This document shows, piece after piece, positions 37,584-46,788 of a DNA stretch of 55,297 nucleotides. The notes beneath the pieces are model-generated. The model made no database searches. It had not been told where the DNA came from and worked only from the letters and a program-made list of their open reading frames with translations. Every line of letters starts with the position of its first letter. Position 1 is the stretch's first letter. The DNA comes from Actinomycetes bacterium (GTDB lineage Bacteria > Actinomycetota > Acidimicrobiia > Acidimicrobiales > RAAP-2): positions 1 to 55,297 of the forward strand of contig JAKBTL010000030.1 of assembly GCA_021844425.1 (NCBI GenBank). Reading direction: 5' to 3'. The position numbers and the translations under genes were made by a program.

Positions 37584-38870
37584 ATGCTCGCCCGTCTCGG
37601 GAACGTCTTTAGGGTCCCGGATCTGCGCAACAAGGTCCTGTTCACCCTCGTGGTGATCGCCATCTACCAGGTCGGCGCCAACGTGCCGGTCCCTGGGGTC
37701 AGCTGGGTCCAGCTCACGAAGCTCACGAAGGCCGCAGGCTCCTCGGGCGTGCTCGGCTTCCTGAACCTCTTCTCCGGCGGCGCGCTCGTGCGGCTGGCGG
37801 TCTTCGGTCTCGGCGTCATGCCCTACATCACGAGCTCGATCATCATCCAGCTGCTCGCCACGGTGATCCCGAAGCTCGAGGAGTGGCGGGACCAGGGCGC
37901 GGTCGGCCAGAAGAAGATCACCCAGACGACGCGCTACCTCACGATCGCGCTGGCGCTCATGCAGTCCACCGGCCTCGTGTACGCCTTCCACGGCCACGAC
38001 TCGGCGCTGATCGGCACGAACATCGACCTCATCCCGAAGTTCTCGGTCCCGCTCGCGGCGTTCATGGTGCTCTGCCTCACCGCTGGGACCGCCTTCGTGA
38101 TGTGGCTCGCCGAGCTCATCACCCAGCGAGGGATCGGCCAGGGGATGTCGATCCTCATCTTCGCCAACGTCGTGGCCGCGATCCCGTCGGGCGGAAAGGG
38201 GCTGTACGAGGAGGGTGGGGCGTTCAAGTTCGGGATCATCATCGCCGTGTCCCTCGTGCTCCTGGTCTGCATCGTGTTCATGACACAGGGGCAGCGCCGG
38301 ATCCCCGTCACCTTCGCCAAGCGCATGGCAGGCCGAAGGATGTACGGCGGCCAGAGCACCTACATCCCACTCAAGGTCAACCAGTCCGGGGTCATCCCGA
38401 TCATCTTCGCCAGCTCGGTGCTCTACATCCCGGTGCTGCTCAGCAACGTCGTGCCGGCCGGAGGGTTCCAGACGTGGGTGCGCGACAACATCACCCCGAC
38501 GTCGCTCTTCTACATCCTCATGTACTTCGTGCTCATCGTCGCCTTCACCTTCTTCTACGTCTACGTGGCGTTCGACCCGCACCAGCAGGCGGACATCATC
38601 CGCAAGCAGGGTGGGTTCGTTCCCGGGATCCGCCCCGGCGGACCGACCGAGCGCTACTTCGCCCACATCCTGAACCGGATCACCGTGCCCGGGGCGCTCT
38701 TCCTCGGCGCCGTCGCCGTGATCCCTTCGCTCTTGATGGCGCTGTGGAACCTGAACCGCTTCCCCTTCTACGGGATCACCCTGCTCATCTCCGTCGGCGT
38801 CGCATTGACAACGATGCGCCAGATCGACAGTCAGCTCATGATGCGCAACTACGAGGGATTCCTCAAGTAG
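37584..38870 (+). CDS. secY: Preprotein translocase subunit SecY
   Basis: A 428-residue, 10-helix channel of the Sec translocon in the cytoplasmic membrane. LRNKVLFTLVVIAIYQVGANVPVPG (TM1), the plug region FLNLFSGGALVRLAVFGLGVMPYI, QRGIGQGMSILIFANV and the KQGGFVPGIRPG loop that contacts SecA are present. It starts 5 bases after rplO, so translation of the ribosomal proteins and the translocon is co-transcribed. Confidence 0.98.
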   Translation: MLARLGNVFRVPDLRNKVLFTLVVIAIYQVGANVPVPGVSWVQLTKLTKAAGSSGVLGFLNLFSGGALVRLAVFGLGVMPYITSSIIIQLLATVIPKLEEWRDQGAVGQKKITQTTRYLTIALALMQSTGLVYAFHGHDSALIGTNIDLIPKFSVPLAAFMVLCLTAGTAFVMWLAELITQRGIGQGMSILIFANVVAAIPSGGKGLYEEGGAFKFGIIIAVSLVLLVCIVFMTQGQRRIPVTFAKRMAGRRMYGGQSTYIPLKVNQSGVIPIIFASSVLYIPVLLSNVVPAGGFQTWVRDNITPTSLFYILMYFVLIVAFTFFYVYVAFDPHQQADIIRKQGGFVPGIRPGGPTERYFAHILNRITVPGALFLGAVAVIPSLLMALWNLNRFPFYGITLLISVGVALTTMRQIDSQLMMRNYEGFLK

Positions 38871-38877
38871 GGCCTGA

Positions 38878-39537
38878 GTGGTTCCCGGCGTCAGGCTCGT
38901 GGTCCTCGGCAAGCAGGGAGCTGGCAAGGGGACGCAGTGTGTGCGGCTCTCGCACCACTACGTGGTGCCGCACGTCTCGACCGGCGACATGCTCCGGCGA
39001 GAGGTGAAGGCCCAGACCCCGTTCGGGCTGCGGGCGAAGAAGCTCATGGACGACGGGGAGCTGATCCCCGACGAGCTGGTCATGGAGATGGTCACGAGCA
39101 GGCTCTGCGAGCGCGACGCGCGGGCGCGGGGGTTCATCCTCGACGGATGCCCGAGGACGCTCGCCCAGGCCGAGCAGCTCGACGAGATCCTCGCCCCCGA
39201 CCGCCTCGACCTCGTGATCGACCTCGAGGTGCCCACCGACGTCGTCCTGCAGCGGCTCGCCTCGCGGCGGGTGTGCGTCGACTGCGGCACGAACTACTCG
39301 GTCGCCTCGCCGCCGTCGGTGAACTGGACCTGTGACGTGTGCGGCGGCGAGGTGGTCCAGCGCGAGGACGACACCGAAGAGGCGATCCGGCGTCGCCTCG
39401 AGCTCTACGACCGCGCGACCGCGCCGCTGGTGGAGTACTACGAGCGCGCCGGGATCCTGGCGCGGGTGGACGGCACCGGTCCGGCCGGCGAGGTGACGCA
39501 GCGCTGCGTCCAGGCGATCGACGCGCGGCGCCAGTGA
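38878..39537 (+). CDS. adk: Adenylate kinase
   Basis: A 219-residue enzyme, ATP + AMP to 2 ADP. The P-loop reads GKQGAGKGTQ (11-20) where most bacterial enzymes have GPPGAGKGTQ or GAPGAGKGTQ. FILDGCPRTLAQAEQL binds AMP. The LID has four cysteines (C133, C136, C152, C155), a structural zinc site. GTG 38878 is 7 bases after secY. The order secY-adk-map-infA is classical. Confidence 0.96.
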   Translation: MVPGVRLVVLGKQGAGKGTQCVRLSHHYVVPHVSTGDMLRREVKAQTPFGLRAKKLMDDGELIPDELVMEMVTSRLCERDARARGFILDGCPRTLAQAEQLDEILAPDRLDLVIDLEVPTDVVLQRLASRRVCVDCGTNYSVASPPSVNWTCDVCGGEVVQREDDTEEAIRRRLELYDRATAPLVEYYERAGILARVDGTGPAGEVTQRCVQAIDARRQ

Positions 39538-39544
39538 GGCGCCG

Positions 39545-40285
39545 GTGAGGCGCAGCCCCCAAGAGCTCGCCAAGATGCGCCGTGCGGGCAAGGTCGTCGC
39601 CGAGATGCTCGAGGCGACCCGCGCCGCAGCGAAGCCGGGCGTGACGACCAAGGAGCTCGACGCGGTCGCCCGCGAGGTGATCGAGCGACGCGGGGCGACG
39701 TCGAACTTCCTCGGCTACCACGGCTTCCCCGCGGTGATCTGCACCTCGCCCAACGACATGATCGTCCACGGGATCCCGGGGGACTACCGGCTGCAGGAGG
39801 GGGACATCCTCTCCATCGACTGCGGGGCGATCGTGGAGGGCTACCACGGGGACGCGGCGTGCACGATGGCGATCGGCGAGGCCTCCCCGCTCGCCCTCCG
39901 GCTGATCGAGGTGACCGAGCGGAGCCTGTGGGCAGGCATCGCACAGCTGCGCAAGGGCAATCGGCTGCACGAGGTTGGCCGCGCCGTGCAGCAGGTGGTC
40001 GAGCACGCGGGGTTCTCCGTGGTCCGCGAGTACGTGGGCCACGCCATCGGCACCGCCATGCACGAGCAACCCCAGGTGCCGAACTACTGGCCCGGGACCC
40101 CCGGGCCCACCCTCAAGACCGGCATGGTCTTCGCGGTCGAGCCCATGGTGAATGCCCGAGGCCCCGAGACCCGGCTGCTCGACGACGGCTGGAGCGTGGT
40201 CACGGCGGACGGCTCGCTCTCCGCCCATTTCGAGCACACCATCGCGGTGACCGACGACGGACCCGAGGTGCTGACGCTGCCCTGA
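39545..40285 (+). CDS. map: Type I methionine aminopeptidase
   Basis: A 246-residue metallopeptidase that removes the initiator Met. The metal ligands are visible in [17 protein letters not shown] (two Asp), YVGHAIG (His), FAVEPMV (Glu) and AHFEHTIAV (Glu). GTG 39545 is the start, 7 bases after adk. No N-terminal zinc-finger extension. Confidence 0.97.
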   Translation: MRRSPQELAKMRRAGKVVAEMLEATRAAAKPGVTTKELDAVAREVIERRGATSNFLGYHGFPAVICTSPNDMIVHGIPGDYRLQEGDILSIDCGAIVEGYHGDAACTMAIGEASPLALRLIEVTERSLWAGIAQLRKGNRLHEVGRAVQQVVEHAGFSVVREYVGHAIGTAMHEQPQVPNYWPGTPGPTLKTGMVFAVEPMVNARGPETRLLDDGWSVVTADGSLSAHFEHTIAVTDDGPEVLTLP

Positions 40286-40295
40286 GCGCACGCCG

Positions 40296-40324
40296 CTGGC
40301 AATCCATCGGCGATGCGGTACACT
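40296..40324 (+). promoter_or_regulatory. Candidate promoter before infA
   Basis: CTGGCA at 40296-40301 and TACACT at 40319-40324, spaced 17 bp, form a good primary sigma promoter after map. The ATG at 40313 in the infA frame falls inside its spacer, so that ATG would not be on the transcript. Confidence 0.65.
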
Positions 40325-40426
40325 CTTGGACTGCCTCGCCGCCGCCCCGGCCGGCTTGGCAATGTCAACTCCGGGCTCCGGCGCCGCGCCGTCGGAAACC
40401 CCGAACGACCAGTCGAGGAGAGTCAC

Positions 40427-40651
40427 CTGCCAAAGCCGAAGGAAGACGCCATCGTGCTCGAGGGCACGGTGGTGGAGCCGTTGCCCAATGCGATGTTCCG
40501 AGTGGAGCTCGAGAACGGGCACAAGGTGCTGGCCCACAGCTCGGGCAAGATGCGCATGCACCGCATCCGCATCCTGCCCGGCGACAAGGTCCAGGTCGAG
40601 ATCACCCCGTACGACCTGAGCCGCGGCCGGATCACCTACCGGTACAAGTGA
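40427..40651 (+). CDS. infA: Translation initiation factor IF-1 with CTG start
   Basis: A 74-residue OB-fold factor that binds the A site of the 30S subunit. The frame encodes [30 protein letters not shown] to the canonical [10 protein letters not shown] end. Immediately before PKPKED is CTG at 40427, with GAGGAG at 40415-40420 and 6-base spacing. No ATG, GTG or TTG lies near; the only upstream in-frame ATG (40313) sits in the promoter and would add 38 unrelated residues. CTG is therefore the likely start. Ser replaces the common Ile in HSSGKMRMH. Confidence 0.9.
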   Translation: MPKPKEDAIVLEGTVVEPLPNAMFRVELENGHKVLAHSSGKMRMHRIRILPGDKVQVEITPYDLSRGRITYRYK

Positions 40652-40671
40652 GGCAGGCAGGAAGGAACGCC

Positions 40672-40785
40672 GTGAAGGTACGACCCAGCGTGAAGCCGAT
40701 CTGCGAGAAATGCAAGGTGATCCGCCGGCACGGCCGGGTCGTGGTCATCTGCGACAACCCGCGGCACAAGCAGCGTCAGGGCTAG
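40672..40785 (+). CDS. rpmJ: 50S ribosomal protein L36
   Basis: A 37-residue zinc protein. [26 protein letters not shown] and NPRHKQRQG contain the three Cys and one His of the C+ form. GTG 40672 is preceded by GGAAGGA. It lies between infA and rpsM as usual and was found by direct translation. Confidence 0.97.
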   Translation: MKVRPSVKPICEKCKVIRRHGRVVVICDNPRHKQRQG

Positions 40786-40803
40786 GACAGGAGAGAGCGA
40801 CAG

Positions 40804-41181
40804 ATGGCCCGTATCGCCGGAGTGGACGTCCCGCGCGAGAAGCGCGTGGAGGTGGCACTCACCTACATCTACGGGATCGGGCCTACCCGGGCGCGCGAGA
40901 TCCTCGCCCGCACCGGCGTCGGCCCCGACACCCGGGTGCGGGACCTCACCGACGAAGAGGTCATCCGCCTGCGCAACGACATCGACGCCACGATGGAGGT
41001 CGAAGGAGACCTGCGCCGCGACGTGGCGCAGGACATCAAGCGGAAGATGGAGATCAACTGCTACCAGGGGATCCGGCACCGCCGCGGGCTGCCGGTCCAC
41101 GGGCAGCGAACCCATACGAACGCCCGTACGCGCAAGGGCCCGAAGAAGACCGTGGCCGGGAAGAAGAAGGTACGCAAGTAG
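40804..41181 (+). CDS. rpsM: 30S ribosomal protein S13
   Basis: A 125-residue 30S head protein. [51 protein letters not shown] and [13 protein letters not shown] are typical. It starts at ATG 40804 and abuts rpsK. Confidence 0.98.
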   Translation: MARIAGVDVPREKRVEVALTYIYGIGPTRAREILARTGVGPDTRVRDLTDEEVIRLRNDIDATMEVEGDLRRDVAQDIKRKMEINCYQGIRHRRGLPVHGQRTHTNARTRKGPKKTVAGKKKVRK

Positions 41182-41589
41182 ATGCCCAGGCCGACCAAGC
41201 AGCAGGGGGCCGCCCGGCGGCCCCGCCGCCGTGAGCGAAAGAACGTCAGCTACGGCGTCGCCCATATCAAGAGCTCCTTCAACAACACGATCGTCTCGAT
41301 CGCCGACCCCGACGGGAACGTGCTCGCCTGGGCGTCCGCCGGCAACGTCGGCTTCAAGGGCTCTCGCAAGTCCACGCCGTTCGCGGCCCAGCTTGCAGCG
41401 GAATCCTGCGCGCGCAAGGCCATGGAGCACGGCGTGCGCAAGGTGGACGTGCTCGTGCGCGGCCCGGGCTCGGGGCGCGAGACCGCCATCCGCTCCCTCG
41501 CTGCCGCCGGCATCGAGGTCGTCGGGATCAAGGACGTGACGCCCATCCCGCACAACGGTTGCCGCCCCAAGAAGCGGCGCAGGGTCTGA
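41182..41589 (+). CDS. rpsK: 30S ribosomal protein S11
   Basis: A 135-residue platform protein. [47 protein letters not shown] and [18 protein letters not shown] are diagnostic. No spacer from rpsM. Confidence 0.98.
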   Translation: MPRPTKQQGAARRPRRRERKNVSYGVAHIKSSFNNTIVSIADPDGNVLAWASAGNVGFKGSRKSTPFAAQLAAESCARKAMEHGVRKVDVLVRGPGSGRETAIRSLAAAGIEVVGIKDVTPIPHNGCRPKKRRRV

Positions 41590-41599
41590 GGCCGGCGCG

Positions 41600-42247
41600 A
41601 TGGCTCGCTACACGGGACCTGTCTGCCGCCTCTGCCGCCGCGAGCGCACGAAGCTCTTCTTGAAGGGTGAGCGCTGCTTCTCGCTCAAGTGCCCGGTGTC
41701 CGAGGCTGTGACCGACCGCCACAGCCGTGCCTATCCGCCAGGAGAGCACGGGCGCGACCGGATGCGCCAGGGGTCGGAGTACCTCGCCCAGCTTCGCGAG
41801 AAGCAGAAGGCGCGCCGCATCTACGGCGTCTTGGAGAAGCAGTTCCGGAACCTCTACGAGGAGGCCGACCGGCTGCCGGGGATCACCGGCGAGATCCTCT
41901 TGCGGATGCTGGAGATGCGTCTCGACAACGTCGCCTTCCGGGCCGGGTGGGCTGCGAGCAGGGCGCAGGCGCGCCAGTTCGTGCGCCACGGTCACGTGCT
42001 CGTGAACGCCAAGCGCGTCACCATCCCGAGCTACCGGGTCCGCAAGGGGGACCGGGTCACGCTCGCGCAGTCCTCCCGGGAGGTGTTCGTGGTGCGGCGC
42101 AACATGGACACCCTCGACCGCCAGAGGCCGCCGTGGCTCGAGGCGTCAGACGGCGGCTTCACCGTCGAGGTGCTGAACCCACCGCTGCGCGATCACATCG
42201 ACGAGCCGGTGCAAGAGCAGCTGATCGTCGAGTACTACTCCAAGTAA
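41600..42247 (+). CDS. rpsD: 30S ribosomal protein S4
   Basis: A 215-residue primary 16S binder of the C+ type, with CRLCRRE and ERCFSLKC forming a zinc site, then the S4 domain (RLDNVAFRAGWAASRAQARQFVRHGHVLVNAKRV). ATG 41600 is 10 bases after rpsK. S4 is the alpha-operon repressor in enterobacteria. Confidence 0.98.
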   Translation: MARYTGPVCRLCRRERTKLFLKGERCFSLKCPVSEAVTDRHSRAYPPGEHGRDRMRQGSEYLAQLREKQKARRIYGVLEKQFRNLYEEADRLPGITGEILLRMLEMRLDNVAFRAGWAASRAQARQFVRHGHVLVNAKRVTIPSYRVRKGDRVTLAQSSREVFVVRRNMDTLDRQRPPWLEASDGGFTVEVLNPPLRDHIDEPVQEQLIVEYYSK

Positions 42248-42267
42248 GCGAGCGAGGAACCACGCCG

Positions 42268-43206
42268 ATGCTCATCATCCAACGACCCACCGTCGAAGTG
42301 CTCGACGAGGAGGGTGGCGACCGCCAGCGGTTCGCCATAGGCCCGCTCGAGCCCGGCTTCGGCCACACGCTCGGGAACGCGCTGCGCCGGACGCTCCTGT
42401 CGTCCATCCCGGGCGCGGCGGTCACCCAGGTGCACTTCGACGAGGCCCTCCACGAGTTCGCCACCCTTCCGGGGGTGAAGGAGGACGTGACCGACATCAT
42501 CTTGAACCTGAAGGACCTGCTGGTGCGGGTGCACTCGGACGAGCCGGTCACGTTGCGCTTCGACAAGCGCGGCCCTGGCGACGCGCTCGCCGGCGACCTC
42601 CAGACGACCGCCGACGTCGAGGTCCTGAACCCGGACCTGCACATCGCGACTCTGAACGCCAAGGGCCACCTCGCCTTCGACCTCACGGTCGAGCGCGGGA
42701 GGGGCTACGTCTCGGCCGACCGGAACAAGAAGTCCTCGACGATCGGCGTCATCCCGGTCGACTCGATCTTCTCGCCCGTGCGCCGCGTCGCCTTCCAGGT
42801 CGAGCCAGTGCGGGTCGAGCAGTCGACGGACTTCGACCGGCTCGTGCTGGACGTCGAGACGGACGGCACGATCACCCCGCGCGAGGCCCTCGCGTCGGCG
42901 GGCGACACCCTGCGGACCCTCGTGGGCCTCGTCGCCGACCTCGAGGAGGCTCCGCAGGGACTGGAGCTCGGGGAGACGGGCACCGTCGTGGGGGGCTCGC
43001 CCGACCTCGACCTGCGCATCGAGGAGCTGGACCTCTCGGAGCGGCCGCGCAACTGCCTGAAGCGGGCGCAGGTCAACACGATCGGCGAGCTCGTGCAGCG
43101 GACCGAAGACGAGCTCCTCGCCATCACGAATTTCGGCCAGAAGTCGCTCGACGAGGTGATCCAGCGTTTGGACGAGCGCGGCCTTTCGCTGCGGAGCAGG
43201 GACTGA
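42268..43206 (+). CDS. rpoA: DNA-directed RNA polymerase subunit alpha
   Basis: A 312-residue subunit that dimerises to start polymerase assembly. N-terminal domain: PLEPGFGHTLGNALRRTLLSSIPGAAV; C-terminal domain: ELDLSERPRNCLKRAQVNTIGELVQRTEDELLAITNFGQKSLDEV, which contacts UP elements and activators. ATG 42268 follows GAGGAA. Confidence 0.98.
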   Translation: MLIIQRPTVEVLDEEGGDRQRFAIGPLEPGFGHTLGNALRRTLLSSIPGAAVTQVHFDEALHEFATLPGVKEDVTDIILNLKDLLVRVHSDEPVTLRFDKRGPGDALAGDLQTTADVEVLNPDLHIATLNAKGHLAFDLTVERGRGYVSADRNKKSSTIGVIPVDSIFSPVRRVAFQVEPVRVEQSTDFDRLVLDVETDGTITPREALASAGDTLRTLVGLVADLEEAPQGLELGETGTVVGGSPDLDLRIEELDLSERPRNCLKRAQVNTIGELVQRTEDELLAITNFGQKSLDEVIQRLDERGLSLRSRD

Positions 43207-43210
43207 CGCC

Positions 43211-43564
43211 GTGCAGGGGACCCCGAAGCGAGGACGTCGCATGGGCGGCGACGCCGCGCACCAGAAGGCGATGCTGGGCAACCTGGTCGCGTCGCTGATC
43301 GCCGCGGAGTCGCTCGTCACGACCGAGACGAAGGCCAAGATGCTTCGACCCGTCGCAGAGAAGTGCGTCACCGCCGCGCGCAAAGGCGGCGTGCACCAGC
43401 ACCGCCAGGTCGTCGCGCTCATCCGTGACCGCGACATGGCGCACAAGCTGTTCGACGAGATCGCGCCCCGCTACGCCGATCGCCCGGGTGGCTACACCCG
43501 GATCCTGAAGCTGGGACCGCGCCCTGGCGACAACGCTCCCATGGCGCGCATCGAGTTCGTCTGA
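43211..43564 (+). CDS. rplQ: 50S ribosomal protein L17
   Basis: A 117-residue tunnel-region protein. GDAAHQKAMLGNLVASLIAAESLVTTETKAKMLRPVAEK and the ending [12 protein letters not shown] are standard. GTG 43211 is 4 bases after rpoA. The stop overlaps the proposed CTG start of truA (CTGA). Confidence 0.98.
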   Translation: MQGTPKRGRRMGGDAAHQKAMLGNLVASLIAAESLVTTETKAKMLRPVAEKCVTAARKGGVHQHRQVVALIRDRDMAHKLFDEIAPRYADRPGGYTRILKLGPRPGDNAPMARIEFV

Positions 43565-44460
43565 CGGCTCTCCGGCGCTGGCGGCTCCTGCTCGCCTACG
43601 ACGGCAGCGGGTTCCGCGGCTTCGCCATCCAGGCCGGCCTCCCCACGGTCGCAGGCGCGCTGGCAGGCGCCATCGCCCGCGCGGCCCGCCTCGCCGGGCC
43701 GCCGCCCGTCGTCTGCGCAGGCCGCACCGACGCGGGCGTGCACGCGACCGGACAGGTCGTCCACGTCGACCTTCCCGCCGACTTCGAGGGAGACCTCGCG
43801 CGGGTGGTGAACCGGCAGCTCTCGCCGGCGATCGTCGTGCGAGCTGCGGAGCCGGTCGGCGACGACTTCGACGCCCGGCGCTCGGCGACCGCGCGCCGCT
43901 ACCGCTACTTGGTCTGGAACGCCTCGGCGCCCGAGCCGCTCCTCGCGCGCCTCGCGTGGCACGTCGCAGAGCCGCTCGACGTGAAGGCGATGGCCGCGGC
44001 CGCCGACGCGCTCTTGGGTGAGCACGACTTCCGGGCCTTCTGCCGGCGACCCGCGGGCAGGCCGGCGAGCGAGCCGATCGTGCGGACTGTCACCGCCGCA
44101 GCGTGGCGCACGGTGGACGTCACGGGGGTCCTGGGGGACCTGGCGTGGCCGGGAGGTCCCCGGGGCGAGCATGGGCCGTCGGGCGCCCCGGGTCGGGCTC
44201 CGGCGTTGCTCCGGTTCGACGTGGCGGCCGGGTCGTTCTGCCACCAGATGGTGCGCTCGGTCGTCGCGGTGCTCGTCGACGCCGGGCGCGGGCGCGTGAA
44301 CGCCGCGACCGTCATCGAGCTACTCGCGGCCGGCACGCGGGCCGGCCTGCCGCAGCCTGCGCCCCCGCACGGCCTGTGCCTGGTCGGCGTCGACTACGGC
44401 CGAGCGTTACTGGAGCCGGGCCCGAACACGCATGGAGGGGCAGAGAAGCACGGCGCCTAG
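43561..44460 (+). CDS. truA: tRNA pseudouridine synthase A, apparent CTG start
   Basis: A 299-residue enzyme that makes pseudouridine at tRNA positions 38-40. The conserved N-terminus ([16 protein letters not shown]) and the catalytic motif [16 protein letters not shown] lie in frame just after rplQ, but no ATG, GTG or TTG precedes them back to an in-frame stop at 43426. CTG 43561 overlaps the L17 stop as CTGA, matching the coupling used elsewhere. CTG 43588 is a second option. The GTG at 43738 would remove the catalytic Asp. A Gly/Pro-rich insert follows GVLGDLAW. Confidence 0.85.
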   Translation: MTALRRWRLLLAYDGSGFRGFAIQAGLPTVAGALAGAIARAARLAGPPPVVCAGRTDAGVHATGQVVHVDLPADFEGDLARVVNRQLSPAIVVRAAEPVGDDFDARRSATARRYRYLVWNASAPEPLLARLAWHVAEPLDVKAMAAAADALLGEHDFRAFCRRPAGRPASEPIVRTVTAAAWRTVDVTGVLGDLAWPGGPRGEHGPSGAPGRAPALLRFDVAAGSFCHQMVRSVVAVLVDAGRGRVNAATVIELLAAGTRAGLPQPAPPHGLCLVGVDYGRALLEPGPNTHGGAEKHGA

Positions 44461-44487
44461 GCCCGCGCCAGACGGTAGGATGCAGGT

Positions 44488-44513
44488 CGCCGGGTCGCCG
44501 GGTCGCCGGGTCG
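44488..44513 (+). repeat. Three tandem GTCGCCGG units
   Basis: GTCGCCGG is repeated about three times in the truA-rplM gap, giving a short simple repeat of unknown role just upstream of the rplM promoter candidate. Confidence 0.8.
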
Positions 44514-44536
44514 TCAGGCGCTCGGCCAGGGCCGGC

Positions 44537-44565
44537 TTGCCCCTCTTCGGGCATGCCGTTACGCT
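44537..44565 (+). promoter_or_regulatory. Candidate promoter before rplM
   Basis: TTGCCC at 44537-44542 and TACGCT at 44560-44565, spaced 17 bp, lie in the 149-bp gap before rplM and may drive rplM-rpsI and the downstream glm genes. Confidence 0.5.
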
Positions 44566-44609
44566 CTCAACGCTCTCTTGGCGTCTCTACCACCCTTCGA
44601 GGAAGCCTC

Positions 44610-45059
44610 TTGCGTACCTACAACCCGAAAGCGGGCGAGATCGAGCGGGCCTGGCACCTCGTCGACGCCGACGGCCTCGTGCTCGGCCGACTGGCGACGG
44701 AGGTCGCCCGGCTGCTGCGCGGCAAGCACCGTCCGACGTTCGCTCCCCATCTCGACACGGGCGACCACGTGGTCGTCGTGAACGCAGCCAGGGTCGTCCT
44801 CACCGCCGGCAAGGCCGAGGACAAGTTCCACTACCGCCACAGCGGCTATCCCGGCGGCCTGAAGCGCACGAGCTACGCCGAGCTGCTCGACAGGCACCCC
44901 GAGGAGCTGGTGCGCCGAGCGGTGCGCGGCATGCTCCCGAAGGGGACGCTGGGGCGCCAGCAGCTTGCGAAGCTGAAGGTCTACGCGGGGGCTGAGCATC
45001 CGCACGAAGCGCAATCCCCCCAGCCCCTCGAGCTCGCGTCCGCGCGTCGGGCAGGTTGA
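44610..45059 (+). CDS. rplM: 50S ribosomal protein L13
   Basis: A 149-residue early-assembly protein. [58 protein letters not shown] and [30 protein letters not shown] are diagnostic. TTG 44610 follows GAGGAA with 5-base spacing and gives the canonical RTYNPK start. The stop overlaps rpsI (TTGA). Confidence 0.97.
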   Translation: MRTYNPKAGEIERAWHLVDADGLVLGRLATEVARLLRGKHRPTFAPHLDTGDHVVVVNAARVVLTAGKAEDKFHYRHSGYPGGLKRTSYAELLDRHPEELVRRAVRGMLPKGTLGRQQLAKLKVYAGAEHPHEAQSPQPLELASARRAG

Positions 45060-45454
45060 CCGTGGCCGCACCGCTCTCGCAGACGACCGGCCGCCGGAAG
45101 GAAGCAGTGGCACGCGTCCGGTTCCGCCCCGGGCAGGGCGCCATCACGGTCAACCGGCGGGCCTTCGAGGACTACTTCCCCTCTGCCACGCACCGGATGC
45201 TCGCCACCGAGCCGCTCAGGGTGACGAGCCTCGCCGAGGCCTACGACATCGACGCGACCATCGACGGCGGAGGCATGTCCGGTCAGGCGGGGGCCCTGCG
45301 GCTCGGCATCGCGCGCGGCCTGTGCGCTCTCGATCCGGAGCTTCGGACCGCGCTCAAGCGCGCCGGGCTCCTCACCCGCGATGCACGGGAGAAGGAGTCC
45401 AAGAAGTACGGCCTGAAGAAGGCCCGTAAAGCGCCCCAGTACTCCAAGCGGTAG
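45056..45454 (+). CDS. rpsI: 30S ribosomal protein S9
   Basis: A 132-residue protein whose C-terminal Lys-Arg contacts P-site t[46 protein letters not shown] and [17 protein letters not shown] are complete. TTG 45056 overlaps the L13 stop; GTG 45062, two codons later, is an equally plausible start. Confidence 0.96.
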   Translation: MTVAAPLSQTTGRRKEAVARVRFRPGQGAITVNRRAFEDYFPSATHRMLATEPLRVTSLAEAYDIDATIDGGGMSGQAGALRLGIARGLCALDPELRTALKRAGLLTRDAREKESKKYGLKKARKAPQYSKR

Positions 45455-45458
45455 CGCG

Positions 45459-46778
45459 TTGAGGCGGCCGGGCTTCGGCACCGACGGGGTGCGCGGGGTC
45501 GCCAACTCGGAGCTCAGCGCGGAGCTCGCGGTGGCGCTCGGCCGTGCTGCCGCACGTGTGCTCGACGCCAGGGGGTTCGTGGTAGGGAGGGACACGAGAG
45601 AGTCCAGCACCATGCTCCAAGCCGCCCTCTCGGCCGGGCTCGCTTCGGGCGGGGCGGACGTGCGGGACCTCGGCGTGCTGCCCACCGCAGGAGCCGCCTT
45701 CCTCGCGGCGCGCCGCTGCGTCCCCGCGGCGATGGTGTCCGCCTCGCACAACCCCTACCGGGACAACGGGATCAAGTTCTTCGACGCCGCGGGGGTGAAG
45801 CTCGCCCCCGGGGTCGAGGCGCAGGTCGCCGCCGCGCTCGACCTGCCGCCGCGCGCCGGACGCGTGGGCTCCCTCGCGCCGGAGCCAGGCGCGCTCGCCG
45901 AGTACCGCCGCCACCTGCTCGACTCGATCGAGGGTCGCAAGCTCGACGGGCTGCACGTGGTCGTCGACTGCGCCAACGGGGCCGCGTCGGCGGTCGCCCC
46001 CGACGTGCTGGAGGACCTCGGCGCCCGTGTCGACGCCCTGTGCGCCGAGCCGGACGGCACGAACATCAACGACGGGTGCGGCTCGACGCAGCCGGAGCGT
46101 CTGGCTCGGGAGGTCGTCGCCCGCGGGGCGGACCTCGGGCTCGCGCTCGACGGCGACGCCGATCGGCTCGTGGCCGTCGACCACACGGGCGCGATCTGCG
46201 ACGGCGACGTGCTGCTGGCCATCTTCGCGGTCGACCTCGAGGCTCGTGGCGAGCTGACGGGGGACGCGGTCGTGGTGACGGTCATGACCAACCTCGGGTT
46301 CCGCCTGGCGATGGCCCGGCGCGGGATCTCGGTGCACGAGACGCCGGTCGGCGACCGCCAGGTGCTTGCGGCGCTCGACGAGAGCGGGCTCGCGCTCGGC
46401 GGGGAGCAGTCCGGCCACATCGTCTTCCGCAGGCGCGCGACGACCGGCGACGGGGTGCTCACCGGCATCCTGCTCGCCGACACCGTCGTGCGCTCCGGGC
46501 GGCCGCTGGCAGATCTGTCCGCCGGCCTCGTCGAGCGCGTCCCCCAGGTCCTGGTGAACGTCGCAGTCCGCGAGCCAGGCCGCCTCGCGGACGCCGACGG
46601 GGTCTGGAAAGCAGTCGCCGAGATCGAGGCGGAGCTCGGCGAGAGCGGTCGGGTGCTCCTCCGGGCGAGCGGCACCGAGCCGCTCGTGCGCGTGATGGTC
46701 GAGGCCCCGACGCCGGAGGCCGCTCAGCAGGCCGCAGGAAGGCTCGCAGAGGTCGTCGAGGGCGCGCTCAGAGGTTAG
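45459..46778 (+). CDS. glmM: Phosphoglucosamine mutase
   Basis: A 439-residue enzyme, glucosamine-6-phosphate to glucosamine-1-phosphate, on the route to UDP-GlcNAc for peptidoglycan. GTDGVRGVAN opens it; the phosphoserine motif SASHNPYRDNGIKFF has Ser96, the metal loop is DGDADR, sugar binding is GGEQSGHIV and phosphate binding RASGTEPLVRVM. TTG 45459 is 4 bases after rpsI. It pairs with glmS next. Confidence 0.97.
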   Translation: MRRPGFGTDGVRGVANSELSAELAVALGRAAARVLDARGFVVGRDTRESSTMLQAALSAGLASGGADVRDLGVLPTAGAAFLAARRCVPAAMVSASHNPYRDNGIKFFDAAGVKLAPGVEAQVAAALDLPPRAGRVGSLAPEPGALAEYRRHLLDSIEGRKLDGLHVVVDCANGAASAVAPDVLEDLGARVDALCAEPDGTNINDGCGSTQPERLAREVVARGADLGLALDGDADRLVAVDHTGAICDGDVLLAIFAVDLEARGELTGDAVVVTVMTNLGFRLAMARRGISVHETPVGDRQVLAALDESGLALGGEQSGHIVFRRRATTGDGVLTGILLADTVVRSGRPLADLSAGLVERVPQVLVNVAVREPGRLADADGVWKAVAEIEAELGESGRVLLRASGTEPLVRVMVEAPTPEAAQQAAGRLAEVVEGALRG

Positions 46779-46788
46779 CCTCGGCACC

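Noticed and set aside
40313-40426. ATG 40313 as infA start
   Set aside because: It lies between promoter-like -35 and -10 elements and adds residues unrelated to IF-1; CTG 40427 with GAGGAG fits the conserved N-terminus.
43738-44460. GTG 43738 as truA start
   Set aside because: It would remove the substrate-binding N-terminus and the catalytic Asp of [10 protein letters not shown].
46779-46788. glmS ribozyme upstream of glmS
   Set aside because: Only 10 bp separate glmM and glmS, far too short for the ribozyme.
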